Assembly: GCA_905216155.1 (NCBI GenBank)
Contig: CAJMSU010000002.1
Location: 19,139 to 83,138, forward strand
From: an uncultured bacterium
GTDB taxonomy: Bacteria; Bacillota_I; Bacilli_A; RF39; UBA660
Direction: 5' to 3'
DNA: 64,000 bases
This document shows positions 7,975 to 17,621 of the stretch, one piece after another. The notes under the pieces are model-generated. The model saw only the letters and a list, made by a program, of their open reading frames with translations, was not told where the DNA came from and did no database searches. The first letter of the stretch is position 1. The number at the start of each line of letters is the position of its first letter. The translations under genes were made by a program, and so were the position numbers.

Positions 7975-8738
7975 TATTTTCCCTCGCTTTCTTCTAGTGA
8001 AGCAACATTGGTATCATTTATAGTTCTTGATAATTCAAAATCTAATATATTATCTTGTAACACTCCCACATCTGTTTTTAATTGTTCAACATCAGGTGTT
8101 ATATCATCAATTTGATTTTGCAAGTTTCCTGCTTGGTCTGTACTTAATTGCCCTTTAACATGTTCAAACCATGTATCAAATTCATTTGTATTATCAGCAA
8201 TAAATTTATCAAAAATTGCTTGAATTTGAATAAATAATTGCTCTGTATCAGGTGTTTCAATAGGCGAAATTACATCTCCACAATCACTGGTAATAAATCT
8301 ACAATCCTCTATCAAATCTTGTGTTATTTCAGTTGTTCCTGCAGGAATATAAACCTTGGCAATTCTTAAATCATAAATTGTTGAAGTTCTTGTTAAATTT
8401 GGTGCTACTGGATTATTAGAAAATGTCCCCTTAATTACTTGAGCAGTAATATTTCTATTTGTTAAATCTAATCTAATAACAATATTATCAATACGACCTA
8501 ACACACCATCTGCATTATCTATTGCTAAAGTTTTTACTTGTTTATTTCTATATCTATGTCCCTCAATAAATGCTCTACCAGTGCTTAAATTAACTGTCAT
8601 ATCATTTGTGTTACCTAATACTTGGCAACCATTATTAAAAATACCATTTGTAAAAAATGGGATAAAATATTCTGCAAAATCTTCTGCATAATAAACTCTA
8701 TCGCCATCTACATCATTAAAAAAACTTGATTCTTCCAT
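7974..8738 (-). CDS. Phage tail/baseplate structural protein
   Basis: This 254-residue protein has an N-terminal domain (DGDRVYYAEDFAEYFIPFFTNGIF, STGRAFIEGHRYRN) seen in many Clostridium-type phage baseplate or receptor-binding proteins. A predicted coiled-coil C-terminal part follows (LQNQIDDITPDVEQLKTDV). It lies between the Gp37-like tail protein and the DGR target and may anchor the target to the tail. Exact role is inferred from order. Confidence 0.6.
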   Translation of the reverse strand: MEESSFFNDVDGDRVYYAEDFAEYFIPFFTNGIFNNGCQVLGNTNDMTVNLSTGRAFIEGHRYRNKQVKTLAIDNADGVLGRIDNIVIRLDLTNRNITAQVIKGTFSNNPVAPNLTRTSTIYDLRIAKVYIPAGTTEITQDLIEDCRFITSDCGDVISPIETPDTEQLFIQIQAIFDKFIADNTNEFDTWFEHVKGQLSTDQAGNLQNQIDDITPDVEQLKTDVGVLQDNILDFELSRTINDTNVASLEESEGK

Positions 8739-8751
8739 TTCTCATTCCTCC

Positions 8752-9798
8752 TTAATTATTAATCGTAAGATTTTCAACAAATGGTGTTCCAAATGTAGCA
8801 AAAATCTTTTGATTATTATTTTCAATGGTTTCTTCTATTTCAGTAATTCTTTGTTTCATTACAATACCCCATGATTCTTTTTTAATATTTACAATATCGC
8901 CTAAATCCCATAATTTTTTATAGTCATCAGCATATACTGTTACTTCAAGTGTTTCAGTAGATTCAACTAATTTTTCTGAACCTTTAGTTTTTAAAGTTTC
9001 TTTATATTGTGCAAGTGTTAAATCACCTTGATTTTCTGATTTAGCATCAACAAATGTTTCTCTTAAATCAAAATCTTTATTATTTCCACTTGTAACTTCT
9101 ACCATAATTCTATTTTTATCTTCTCCTTGCCCACCTACTAAAACATAATTCTTTTCTGTTTTAGCACTATATGTATAATCAGCAACATCAATATTTGATT
9201 TATCTTCACTAAATTCATATCTAGGATTAATTGATTGTGTTTCTGTTCTATCTAATCCTTGATAATTTTCATAAATCATTTTCTTGTTTGGAATATCGAC
9301 AGATATTCTATGAGCAATTGATGATATCTTTGCTAAAGTAACTAAATATTCATAAACATTCTTATAACTTACTTGAAAAACAACACTATCTGAATCTAGT
9401 GTTGCTTCACTTATTAATAATTTAGAAAAAGGTGTCATTTCATTTAATATTTTTCTTTCACCCAACAATATCTTCCCACTAAAGTTAATTTTACTTTTAA
9501 TTATTCTTCTATCTAATATGCTTGATAAAAACCTGCCATAAATTATAACTTCAACACCATCATCACCTGCATCATTTATAGTAAAACTTTCAATAATACC
9601 TACTTCTATGGCATCATCCCTTATAATAAGATTATCTTTTTTTAAATACTTTTCTGTTTGACTATTTAATGGAATATGAAGTTCGAACTCACCTGCTTCA
9701 TAATATTTTCTTCGCCATCTTAAAGAACTAAAAAAATCTATAATACCTATGAGTTCCAAATCCCTAGTATAAACATAAATATCAAATTCTTTTATCAT
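8752..9798 (-). CDS. Tail tip protein, siphovirus Gp37-like
   Basis: The 348-residue protein begins with the pattern of the Gp37/ReqiPepy6-like tail family: IYVYTRDLELIGIID, SLRWRRKYYEAGEFELHIP, and later YGRFLSSILDRRII. These proteins form the hub of the tail tip. It follows the distal tail gene with a one-base overlap. Confidence 0.75.
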   Translation of the reverse strand: MIKEFDIYVYTRDLELIGIIDFFSSLRWRRKYYEAGEFELHIPLNSQTEKYLKKDNLIIRDDAIEVGIIESFTINDAGDDGVEVIIYGRFLSSILDRRIIKSKINFSGKILLGERKILNEMTPFSKLLISEATLDSDSVVFQVSYKNVYEYLVTLAKISSIAHRISVDIPNKKMIYENYQGLDRTETQSINPRYEFSEDKSNIDVADYTYSAKTEKNYVLVGGQGEDKNRIMVEVTSGNNKDFDLRETFVDAKSENQGDLTLAQYKETLKTKGSEKLVESTETLEVTVYADDYKKLWDLGDIVNIKKESWGIVMKQRITEIEETIENNNQKIFATFGTPFVENLTINN

Positions 9799-10658
9799 TA
9801 TACTGCCTCATATTCGTTTACATATTCAATAACTGCCTCGAGGTTATCAACACCTGTATCAGCATTATATCTAAATGTATTACTTCCATGATGTACTTGT
9901 AAAAACTTACTACCATATACCATTAAATTATTAATATTTTCTTCTACACCAGTAGTAACTGGTATATAAGTAATATTTTTATTTTGTCTATATGTATTTA
10001 CAATAATCTTATCTCCTGCTACCATTGTTTTTTCAATCTTCATTTCTTCTCTTGTATCAACATTAAAAAGAGATGGATTAATAACAGTATCATTTGCAGT
10101 AAATGTTAAAGTCATACCAAATTCAATATTAGTATCATTCTGAATAGTAACCATTGAAGTTGTGTTTTTTACACCAAACTTTATACCTGTATCATGGGGA
10201 ATCTTTAATGCAAATTTAAAACATGGCGACCATGTTGCCATTTGAAGTATAGTTTTATCTAAATCAGTAAAATATGGGTTAGGGCATATTAAAGATATTT
10301 GAAATTGCTTATGTAAACCTTTATTATCAATTTGAATAGATTCTACTTTATATTCTATTTTTCTTTCTAAACCATCTTCATAATAATAAAGTATTCCAGT
10401 TGACTTTAAAGGAAAGGCACGATATAACTTTTGCCTATTATTAATTACATCATCTCTAATTGCACCTTTTATAATAATATTCCTTTTTTCTACACTTGTA
10501 CCAATATAATTTTCACCTATGGCATAAGCACTTTTCATTCCTGCTACTACACCTAATACCTCATGTAATCCATCAACACTTTTAAGAAAGAAAGGAAACT
10601 TATATTCAAATGTTATCCTTTCTTTTAAATAATTTTCACATACTATTTTCTTTGACAT
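9798..10658 (-). CDS. Distal tail protein (Dit-like)
   Basis: From the ATG at 10658 (AGGTG upstream, just past the tape-measure stop) the protein is 286 residues. It lies directly after the tape measure gene, and its ENYIGTSVEKRNIIIKG and IQIDNKGLHKQFQISLICPNPYF segments fit the siphovirus tail-protein family. Dit forms the ring joining tail tube to tip. The three-codon longer reading frame would need a GTG start. Confidence 0.75.
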   Translation of the reverse strand: MSKKIVCENYLKERITFEYKFPFFLKSVDGLHEVLGVVAGMKSAYAIGENYIGTSVEKRNIIIKGAIRDDVINNRQKLYRAFPLKSTGILYYYEDGLERKIEYKVESIQIDNKGLHKQFQISLICPNPYFTDLDKTILQMATWSPCFKFALKIPHDTGIKFGVKNTTSMVTIQNDTNIEFGMTLTFTANDTVINPSLFNVDTREEMKIEKTMVAGDKIIVNTYRQNKNITYIPVTTGVEENINNLMVYGSKFLQVHHGSNTFRYNADTGVDNLEAVIEYVNEYEAV

Positions 10659-10659
10659 A

Positions 10660-13170
10660 TTAAGCACCTACCAAATCCAAATATTGTTTTTCTTTTCTAA
10701 TTTGTCTTGCATACTCGCTTGGTGAATCTTTTGGAGAGTAGAAATTATAAGTATTATTTTCAACTTTACTAGGTGATTGATTGCTTCTACTATTATCAGA
10801 AGAAAATACTGAATTTGGTCTACTTAAATTAACTCTTGTAGATAAATCCAAATCTGTTGGCAATGCTCTTTGAATTGTATCATTTACATCTGACATTTCT
10901 TGTTGGAAACCAACACCAATACCTTTTGCTAAATTTACACCAATTTCATCTCTAAATACTCTTGATGGTGAATGAATTCCAAATATATTTTTGATGCCAT
11001 TTACAATTGATTTACCAAATCCTTTAATCTTATCTAATACCCAGTCTTTGGCATTATTAATACCATTCCATAGACCCTTAACAAGATTTTTACCTATATC
11101 TAACATACCTGATATACCACTTGCAATTCCATCTTTTACCTTTCCTAACAAGTTTTTACCTATTTCTCCAAGTTTTCCATAATAACTAGCAATACCATTT
11201 ATTAATGAAGATATAATTTGTGGTATTTTCGAAACTAATTTTGGTATTGCTTGGATTAATCCCTCTGCCAATTTAATAACTAAAGTAATACCTGCTTCAA
11301 TTAGTTTTGGTAAATTATTAACAATGGTTTCAATTAATTTATCTATTATTTCAGGTATTTTATCAATCAAATCAGGTAAGGCAGTAATTAACCCATCTGC
11401 TAGTCCCATTATTAATTGAATACCTGCATCAATAATCAAGTCTATATTATCTAACAATGTTTCTACCATTAACACTACTGCATCAATCATTTCAGGTATT
11501 AAAGTTGGTAATTGCTCTGCTATTCCTTGAACCAAAGAAACAACCATTTGAATACCCATTTGCAATATTTGTGGTAAATTTTGAACTATCGTTGATATAA
11601 TCATATTAATTATTTCCATAACTGAACTCATTATCATAGGCATATTTTCAGTTAAACCTTGAACTAATTTTGAAATAATACTACTTCCTGCATCAAGAAA
11701 TGATGGTAATTGTTCTGCTATTCCATCTAATATTATAGGCAATGCATCAAATACTCCATCAACCACTCTATCTACTGCTTTTAATACATTATTAACAACT
11801 CCTCCATTGCCATCTCCATCACCAACAAGTGAAGAAAATAAATTCATTACTAATTGGCTTAAATCTGCTCCATCAGTCGCTAATCCTGTAATTAAATTAC
11901 TCCATGCTGATTTTGTTGCATTAATAGAACCCTCAATCGTTCCCATTGCCTCTGCTTGTGTAGTACCTGCAATATTACTTGCTACTTGAATTTGATGAAT
12001 TGCCTCTGTAATATCTGCAAAATTAGAAACATCGTATTTCTTTCCTGATAATTTTTCAGCATCTTTAAGTAATCTTTCCATTTCAGTTTTAGTACCACCA
12101 TAACCTAATTTTAGATTATCTAACATATTAAATTGACCTTTAGCAAAACCACTATAAGCATTTTGGATTGATTGCATATCAGTACCAAATGTATTGGCAT
12201 TATCAGACATATCTCTTAATGCTTGGTCTGATAATTCGGCTGCTTTTTTGGTATCACCATTTAAAGAAACTATCATGCTTTTACTGAATCCAGTTACTGT
12301 TTCCATATATTCGTTAGCACTCATACCTGCAGTTTTGAAAGCATCGTTTGCATTTTTAATAACAGTATCTTTTACATCATCACCAAATAATTTTTGAACA
12401 CCACCCTCTAATTGTTCAAATTCACCAAAGCCACTAACTGCCTGTTTTCCAACTTCTATCATTGCAGAACCAACTGTTTTCATAGCACTAGCCAATCCTT
12501 TAATACCTGCAATAATACCCTCACTAATTAAGTTTCCTTTTATTAAATCACCTAGTGTGAGAGTACTTTTACCTGCTTTTTCTTCTTCATCAGAAAAATC
12601 TTTAATTGATTTAGCATCATTATCAAAACTATTACCTGCCTTATCTAAAATAGCATTATTATCTTGAATCTTTTTAGATAAATCACTACATTCAGTTTTA
12701 GCATTATTCATCTTAACTTTATAATCGTTAATCTTTCTATTATTATTATCATAACTTGTTTCTGCTTTTGTTAATTCTTTTTCTAAATCAGCAACAACCT
12801 TTTCCTGTTTTGATATTTCTGAACTTGTTGCAGTTGTACTATTTTTCATTTTTTCAAGTGTTTGTTGTTCACTATTTAATGAATTTTTTAATTTATCAAT
12901 TTCTGTTTTATTTTTTGATTGTTGTTCAGTAAAATTTTTGATGGCTTCTGTGCATATTTTAACAACATTTTGCTCTTCTTGTAGTTTTTTATTTAAAGCA
13001 TCATTTTTACTTCGCAAATCGCCTATTTTAGCACCATTATTTGTAAATTCTGTTGATGTTAATTTTAATTCACTACTAACTGCTTTTAAATTACTATTAA
13101 TGTTTCGCAATGCCTTAATATATTCACTTTCACCTGTTAATTTTACTGTTCCACCAAATGAACTTGCCAT
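10660..13170 (-). CDS. Tail tape measure protein
   Basis: The 836-residue protein has a long N-terminal coiled coil (about 20-200), a central conserved block around GFGEFEQLEGGVQKLFGD, and long hydrophobic repeats (residues about 470-660). The C-terminal GIHSPSRVFRDEIG is typical of Gram-positive siphovirus tape measures. It sets tail length; at about 0.15 nm per residue a tail of roughly 120 nm would be expected (inference). It is preceded by the frameshifted chaperone pair. Confidence 0.92.
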   Translation of the reverse strand: MASSFGGTVKLTGESEYIKALRNINSNLKAVSSELKLTSTEFTNNGAKIGDLRSKNDALNKKLQEEQNVVKICTEAIKNFTEQQSKNKTEIDKLKNSLNSEQQTLEKMKNSTTATSSEISKQEKVVADLEKELTKAETSYDNNNRKINDYKVKMNNAKTECSDLSKKIQDNNAILDKAGNSFDNDAKSIKDFSDEEEKAGKSTLTLGDLIKGNLISEGIIAGIKGLASAMKTVGSAMIEVGKQAVSGFGEFEQLEGGVQKLFGDDVKDTVIKNANDAFKTAGMSANEYMETVTGFSKSMIVSLNGDTKKAAELSDQALRDMSDNANTFGTDMQSIQNAYSGFAKGQFNMLDNLKLGYGGTKTEMERLLKDAEKLSGKKYDVSNFADITEAIHQIQVASNIAGTTQAEAMGTIEGSINATKSAWSNLITGLATDGADLSQLVMNLFSSLVGDGDGNGGVVNNVLKAVDRVVDGVFDALPIILDGIAEQLPSFLDAGSSIISKLVQGLTENMPMIMSSVMEIINMIISTIVQNLPQILQMGIQMVVSLVQGIAEQLPTLIPEMIDAVVLMVETLLDNIDLIIDAGIQLIMGLADGLITALPDLIDKIPEIIDKLIETIVNNLPKLIEAGITLVIKLAEGLIQAIPKLVSKIPQIISSLINGIASYYGKLGEIGKNLLGKVKDGIASGISGMLDIGKNLVKGLWNGINNAKDWVLDKIKGFGKSIVNGIKNIFGIHSPSRVFRDEIGVNLAKGIGVGFQQEMSDVNDTIQRALPTDLDLSTRVNLSRPNSVFSSDNSRSNQSPSKVENNTYNFYSPKDSPSEYARQIRKEKQYLDLVGA

Positions 13171-13180
13171 ATTACACCTC

Positions 13181-13410
13181 CTAATCTAACCATTCATCAT
13201 CTTCTGATTGCTCTTTTTCTAATTGGGCATAAGTTGTACTCTTTTCTATATCGTGATAATACTTGTAATGCTCCCACAATTTATTGAACTTTCTTAAAGT
13301 CATTCTAAAAACTTCTTTTTCAGAAAATCCTAACTTGCAAACTCCTATAAATGAAAACCACGAGAAATCTATTGGTTTATCCTTTTCTTCCTCGTGGACT
13401 ACTCGTTTTT
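13181..13410 (-). CDS. Tail assembly chaperone -1 frameshift extension (gpGT-like)
   Basis: After a -1 slip at the A AAA AAC heptamer, translation would continue for about 75 codons (RVVHEEEKDKPIDFSWF ... SEDDEWLD) to a TAG at 13181-13183. The extension has no good start of its own and carries helical, charged sequence. This is the standard G/GT layout upstream of a tape measure gene. Confidence 0.8.
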
Positions 13411-13860
13411 TGGGGTATCATCCTTTGTTGATTCAATAACTGTTTCATTTAATTTACTTGTTGCCTTTTCAATACCCATTGCAGTTATTAATCTACCTAC
13501 TTGTTTTTCAGTTAATAAAGGTTGATTTAATTGATTGTTTTCATTATCAATATCAATGGCTTCATTTATCATTTCTTTAATTCCAAAAATCAATGCTTTT
13601 ATGTCTACTTCCTTTGTTTCGTATACTTCAACTTCAACCTCTTCGCCATTTTTATTTTTAATCTTCTTTATAATAGGATTACCATCACTATCTAATTTAA
13701 GTTTTCTTTCGCCATTTTCATCATAGACAAAGCCATCTGTTAATTCTCCCCAACTTTCAAATGTTCCATATTCTACTTGGATTGATTGCATAACATTAAG
13801 ATTAAATATTGCTTTATATTCTTTTCCATTAACTGTAAACATTGTTTCTTTTTCTTTCAT
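13399..13860 (-). CDS. Tail assembly chaperone (gpG-like)
   Basis: The 153-residue protein contains the pattern TVNGKEYKAIFNLNVMQSIQVEYGTFESW common to Gram-positive phage tail assembly chaperones. It sits between major tail protein and tape measure. It ends at TAG just after the slippery site, so most ribosomes make this short form. Confidence 0.82.
   Translation of the reverse strand: MKEKETMFTVNGKEYKAIFNLNVMQSIQVEYGTFESWGELTDGFVYDENGERKLKLDSDGNPIIKKIKNKNGEEVEVEVYETKEVDIKALIFGIKEMINEAIDIDNENNQLNQPLLTEKQVGRLITAMGIEKATSKLNETVIESTKDDTPKNE
13405..13411 (-). promoter_or_regulatory. -1 ribosomal frameshift slippery site A AAA AAC
   Basis: In the reading frame of the chaperone the codons CCA AAA AAC place the canonical X XXY YYZ heptamer A AAA AAC four bases before its TAG. 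A -1 slip joins it to the open frame running to 13181. Confidence 0.85.
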
Positions 13861-13879
13861 TTTTAAATTCCTCCTTATA

Positions 13880-13930
13880 TAACAAAAAAAAGAGTAAAGA
13901 CTAGATAATAATTTCTAGTTCTTTACCCTT
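13880..13930 (-). terminator. Intrinsic terminator after major tail protein
   Basis: A long GTAAAGAACTAG/CTAGTCTTTAC stem with one bulge is followed on the minus strand by T8. It sits between the major tail protein and chaperone genes and probably lowers expression of downstream genes. Confidence 0.8.
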
Positions 13931-13975
13931 TCTTCTACCAGATTTTTTCACTGTTTCTTCGAAAAGATTTATATA

Positions 13976-14545
13976 CTATTTAGTTGTATTTTTTGCACTA
14001 TTTGTAGTTGAAGTTAATAAACTATCTAAATAATCACTAGCATCTTTATAAGTTGTGAATGTCTTTGATTTAGACCATTCACCATCTGTTTTTCTCATTA
14101 CAGAACCCTCAATTGATACAGTAGTAAACTCAATAGATTCACCCTTTGTTGCTTCATCAGGCATAGTATCTTTAAATTTAACTTTTGATAAGTATTCAAC
14201 TTTATATTTGTAAACACCACCAACAATTTTTGTTAAAATTCTACCAAATGCAATATATGGAGCAACATCTGTATCTTTACGAACAATTTCACCATCTTCA
14301 CTTATAGCATGACCTAGTAAAGGTGCTAAAATAGTGTCATCATCATCATCAACAGTAATTGTTACTGTTCCTTTATTAAAAGTGTAATCACTTTCACAAA
14401 GTCCATCATCACCATATAATTCAGCACTATTTAATTCAAGAGATACTTTACAATCTATTGCTTTACCTAGTGTTTTAGGTTCTTTAACTTTTTCATTTTC
14501 ATCTAATAATGAATATCTAAAATTCTTTAAACCAATTCTTGCCAT
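13976..14545 (-). CDS. Major tail protein
   Basis: The 189-residue protein starts at MARIGLKNFRYS (ATG 14545 after GAGGAG). It has the phi13-type major tail tube pattern with KTLGKAIDCKVSLELNSAELYGDD and KGTVTITVDDDDD. It forms the tail tube. A strong terminator follows, consistent with a highly expressed structural gene. The longer frame begins inside the preceding gene and lacks a ribosome site. Confidence 0.85.
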   Translation of the reverse strand: MARIGLKNFRYSLLDENEKVKEPKTLGKAIDCKVSLELNSAELYGDDGLCESDYTFNKGTVTITVDDDDDTILAPLLGHAISEDGEIVRKDTDVAPYIAFGRILTKIVGGVYKYKVEYLSKVKFKDTMPDEATKGESIEFTTVSIEGSVMRKTDGEWSKSKTFTTYKDASDYLDSLLTSTTNSAKNTTK

Positions 14546-14546
14546 T

Positions 14547-14888
14547 TTAAATTCTCCTCTCTTTAGCAAAGGTTATAGTTTTATGATAAAGTCCTGTATC
14601 TTCTTCATACATATCAATACTATCTTCTATCCATATAAAACCATTTTCTAACATAACTTTTTTTAACTCTGAAACAATTGTTAAATAATTGCCATCACTA
14701 TAAATATCAAAATCGAATGATGAAGCACTATAAATTGGTGCATCATCACCACATAATAAAGGATTATTTTCAATTTCCATATATGTTATATATGTTTTAG
14801 ATTTACCTCTATATCTTAAAAATGCAAATGGTATTTTCTTGTTATCTACCTTAAATTCATCTAATATTTTTTCTATTTCATTATTCAT
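14547..14888 (-). CDS. Tail completion / minor tail protein
   Basis: The 113-residue protein lies between the HK97 gp10-like gene and the major tail protein. This is the conserved place of the tail terminator (gpU/DUF3168-like) protein that caps the tail tube. Sequence motifs are weak, so the call is mainly positional. Confidence 0.6.
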   Translation of the reverse strand: MNNEIEKILDEFKVDNKKIPFAFLRYRGKSKTYITYMEIENNPLLCGDDAPIYSASSFDFDIYSDGNYLTIVSELKKVMLENGFIWIEDSIDMYEEDTGLYHKTITFAKERRI

Positions 14889-14895
14889 AATCTAA

Positions 14896-15309
14896 TCATC
14901 CTTTTGGTAAGTATTCTTTTTCTTTTTGTTTCATAGCATTTTCAATATCAGTTTTTTTAAATGATTTTCTAAAAAAAGGTTTCTTTGCTTCACCATGACT
15001 TGTTCCATATTCCCTTGCCATAGCGACTAATGGAGCAGGATGCTTTTTTTCAGCATCCAAATAACCATAAATCATAACTTTATTATTGATTCCATCATCT
15101 GATGGTGTTCTATATGTTTTTGAAACAAATAAGCACTTACTTAATCTATCAGTTTTTTTAAATGACTTTGACATGTTATTTTTAACAATTCTTGCAACTG
15201 TTTCTGCACCTGCCTTTGTCATTTCACCCATCATTTTAGGTGTTGCTATTGCCAATTCCTCAAATTCTTTTATTAAGTCATTTGGCAATTCTTGATTGAA
15301 GTGTGCCAC
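14896..15309 (-). CDS. HK97 gp10-like head-tail joining protein
   Basis: This 137-residue protein includes AGAETVARIVKNNM and AREYGTSHGEAKKPFFRKSFKK, the C-terminal pattern of HK97-gp10-type neck proteins. It overlaps the upstream head closure gene by one base. Confidence 0.78.
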   Translation of the reverse strand: MAHFNQELPNDLIKEFEELAIATPKMMGEMTKAGAETVARIVKNNMSKSFKKTDRLSKCLFVSKTYRTPSDDGINNKVMIYGYLDAEKKHPAPLVAMAREYGTSHGEAKKPFFRKSFKKTDIENAMKQKEKEYLPKG

Positions 15310-15650
15310 TACTTATCAACAACTTTCGCTTGTATTTCTAATTCAATAGAATCTTCGTTAATATTATTTAAATATTCAATAGAATAAGTTTTACCATTGA
15401 ATTTTATTTTCATATCTCTTGTAATCACAATATTAGCAGGATATCTAATTGTAAAATTAGTATATGCTTTTTCAAAATCTGAATTATTTTGAATTAATGT
15501 ATAACCTTTAGTGGTCTTTACACTAGCATAAGTCTTTAATATGGACACTTCTGATGGAATTTCAAAACCATCATCATCTTTAATACTTTTAATACTAACA
15601 ATTTCAATTAATTTATTATATTTACCTGCATTTTTAACAGTATTACTCAT
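15309..15650 (-). CDS. Head closure (head-tail adaptor) protein
   Basis: The 113-residue protein has NKLIEIVSIKSIKDDDGFEI followed by SVKTTKGYTLIQNN and FTIRYPANIVITRDMKIKFNGKTY. This matches the SPP1 gp16-like adaptor family that closes the connector after packaging. It overlaps the neighbouring genes on both sides. Confidence 0.8.
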   Translation of the reverse strand: MSNTVKNAGKYNKLIEIVSIKSIKDDDGFEIPSEVSILKTYASVKTTKGYTLIQNNSDFEKAYTNFTIRYPANIVITRDMKIKFNGKTYSIEYLNNINEDSIELEIQAKVVDK

Positions 15651-15946
15651 GATAGTAAATTCCTTGAATGCATATCAAGTATAGATTGAACAACTTTATT
15701 GACATTATTATTATCAACATAATAAGTTCTTGTATCGTACATGTCTTGGCATAAAACATAAACAACAATAACTAAATCATTATATTGTTCTAATTCTTTA
15801 TCACTCAATCCTGTATTATTTTTAATATAATCAATAGCAACTTTTATTATTGTTTCAAGATATTTTTTATCTTCTTCTGTAATATCAGATAATCGTAAAT
15901 AGTTTTTTAAACTATCTACTGTTATTTCACTAACTTTAGTAACCAT
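15647..15946 (-). CDS. Head-tail connector, gp6-like
   Basis: From the ATG at 15946 (AAAGGAGA upstream) the protein is 99 residues and helical, with VDSLKNYLRL and ETIIKVAIDYIKNNTGL. This is the pattern of the HK97 gp6/DNA-packaging connector family that binds below the portal. Confidence 0.8.
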   Translation of the reverse strand: MVTKVSEITVDSLKNYLRLSDITEEDKKYLETIIKVAIDYIKNNTGLSDKELEQYNDLVIVVYVLCQDMYDTRTYYVDNNNVNKVVQSILDMHSRNLLS

Positions 15947-15990
15947 AACTATTTCTCCTTTCATGGAGTCGCCTGAACAAACGAAATTAC

Positions 15991-16410
15991 TTACTCTTTA
16001 TCAGTTTTTGGTTCTTTATTTGATTTATCATCAGGGTTTGAACCATCACCCTTATTTTCATCATCTGATGCTTCACTATCTTTATTATCTTCACTTGACT
16101 CTTCGCCACTATCTAAATTATCTTTATTTTCATCATCAGTATTTTCTTCTGACTTTAAATTTAATTCTTCTTCTAATTCAGCAATTCTATTTGATAAAGT
16201 TTGTATTTCACTATCCTTATCATTTAGTTGTTTTGTTAAATCTTTGATAGTTTTTTCCATTTCTTTATTAGACATTGCTTTTTCAGAATAAGGAGTAACA
16301 AATCCTGCACTTTCAAGGGCAGTGGCTAAAGATTTATCTTTAATATCAATAACCTTGCCCTTTGATGCAGATATTTGACTATTAGCAAATCCTTTATTTA
16401 CTAGATACAT
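15991..16410 (-). CDS. Conserved phage protein beside the capsid gene, acidic C-terminus
   Basis: The 139-residue protein has a compact N-terminal domain (MYLVNKGFANSQI through TALESAGFVTPYSE), a coiled coil (about 50-85) and an Asp/Glu/Ser-rich tail. It lies immediately after the capsid gene with an AGGAGA ribosome site. Possible head decoration or connector-associated role; function not recognised. Confidence 0.5.
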   Translation of the reverse strand: MYLVNKGFANSQISASKGKVIDIKDKSLATALESAGFVTPYSEKAMSNKEMEKTIKDLTKQLNDKDSEIQTLSNRIAELEEELNLKSEENTDDENKDNLDSGEESSEDNKDSEASDDENKGDGSNPDDKSNKEPKTDKE

Positions 16411-16420
16411 AAATTATCTC

Positions 16421-17620
16421 CTAGATTGTTTTTGCTTTGATAGTTAATTTAGATAATTTTTGAAGATGTTCAATTTTAGCATCGCACTCTAACCAAGCAA
16501 CTACACCTGTTGCATGTTGAGTAGCATATTTTTCTCTTAAAACTTGAATTTCAAGAGATTTAGATGTTTTTAAAGCAATACCACTAAAGTTACCAAATGT
16601 GATTGGAGATTTACCTTCTGCAATACCCTCTTTATTATCTGAAACATAAACAGGATATCCTAGAACCATACCATCAAATTCACCAGTTGGGTCTGGTACA
16701 AAGATTGGTCTATCATTACCATCTTTCATTGTTTCAAGAACTGTTTGAGTATCTTGATTCATAACCCAAATAGAACCTTTTCTGAATGATTGAATAACTT
16801 TATTTTTTACCTTTACTAAATCATCATAAGAGATAACACCTGCTACTTCTGATTCAACTGTTTGTGAAGCAGGAATACCACTACATCCAGTAATCTTATC
16901 AGTAGTACCATTTAATACTTCTCCCTCTAGGAATAATTTTACATATTCAGCAATAATATTGATAACAACATTTACCAAATCAATATCAGTATTATTAATT
17001 AAAGAATTACCAATTTTTGCTAAAGCACCAATTAAATAATCTTTTAAAGTTACTGATGTAAATTTTCCTGCTTTTTCTACTAATTCAGTAAAATCTTCAC
17101 CATAAGCAACTGTGATATCTTCACCATTATTAGCACCATAAACAGGAATCTCTAAATTACCTTTCGTATTATATTTAGTGGCTTTATCTAGGATAGGTGA
17201 CATATTATGAGCAGTCATAATAATTTTATTTGCAATTGTTGTTGGAACAATTACACCATTTGCTCCAGTAGTGAATTGACTACCTGTTTCTGCTCTTTCT
17301 TCATTCAATACTTCATTTCTGATAAATTTAGCAAAGTTTTCAATATCTCTTTGTTCAATTTCTAATGCTCTTTTTTCTTCATCCATGTTTTCTTCCTCCT
17401 CTTTTTTATCTTCTTCTTTCTTTTCATCATCAACTAACTCTCTACTATCTTCAAATGCTTTCATAGTGTTGTTAATTGCTTCTATTTGTGTTTTTAATTC
17501 ATCAAATAGTTTTTGTTCATCTTCTGTAAATGCTCTTTCTTCTGCCTTTACATCATTTAGTAACTTATCCATTTGAGTTACTTTCTCATTTTTTTGTTCT
17601 TCTAAACTTTTCTTATTCAT
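16421..17620 (-). CDS. Major capsid protein, HK97 fold
   Basis: The 399-residue protein has an N-terminal coiled-coil delta domain (about 1-100) that would be removed by the protease encoded just before. After this comes GANGVIVPTTIANKII and the HK97-fold body with GSIWVMNQDT, VLGYPVYVSDN and ITFGNFSGIALK. It forms the head shell. Confidence 0.92.
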   Translation of the reverse strand: MNKKSLEEQKNEKVTQMDKLLNDVKAEERAFTEDEQKLFDELKTQIEAINNTMKAFEDSRELVDDEKKEEDKKEEEENMDEEKRALEIEQRDIENFAKFIRNEVLNEERAETGSQFTTGANGVIVPTTIANKIIMTAHNMSPILDKATKYNTKGNLEIPVYGANNGEDITVAYGEDFTELVEKAGKFTSVTLKDYLIGALAKIGNSLINNTDIDLVNVVINIIAEYVKLFLEGEVLNGTTDKITGCSGIPASQTVESEVAGVISYDDLVKVKNKVIQSFRKGSIWVMNQDTQTVLETMKDGNDRPIFVPDPTGEFDGMVLGYPVYVSDNKEGIAEGKSPITFGNFSGIALKTSKSLEIQVLREKYATQHATGVVAWLECDAKIEHLQKLSKLTIKAKTI

Positions 17621-17621
17621 T

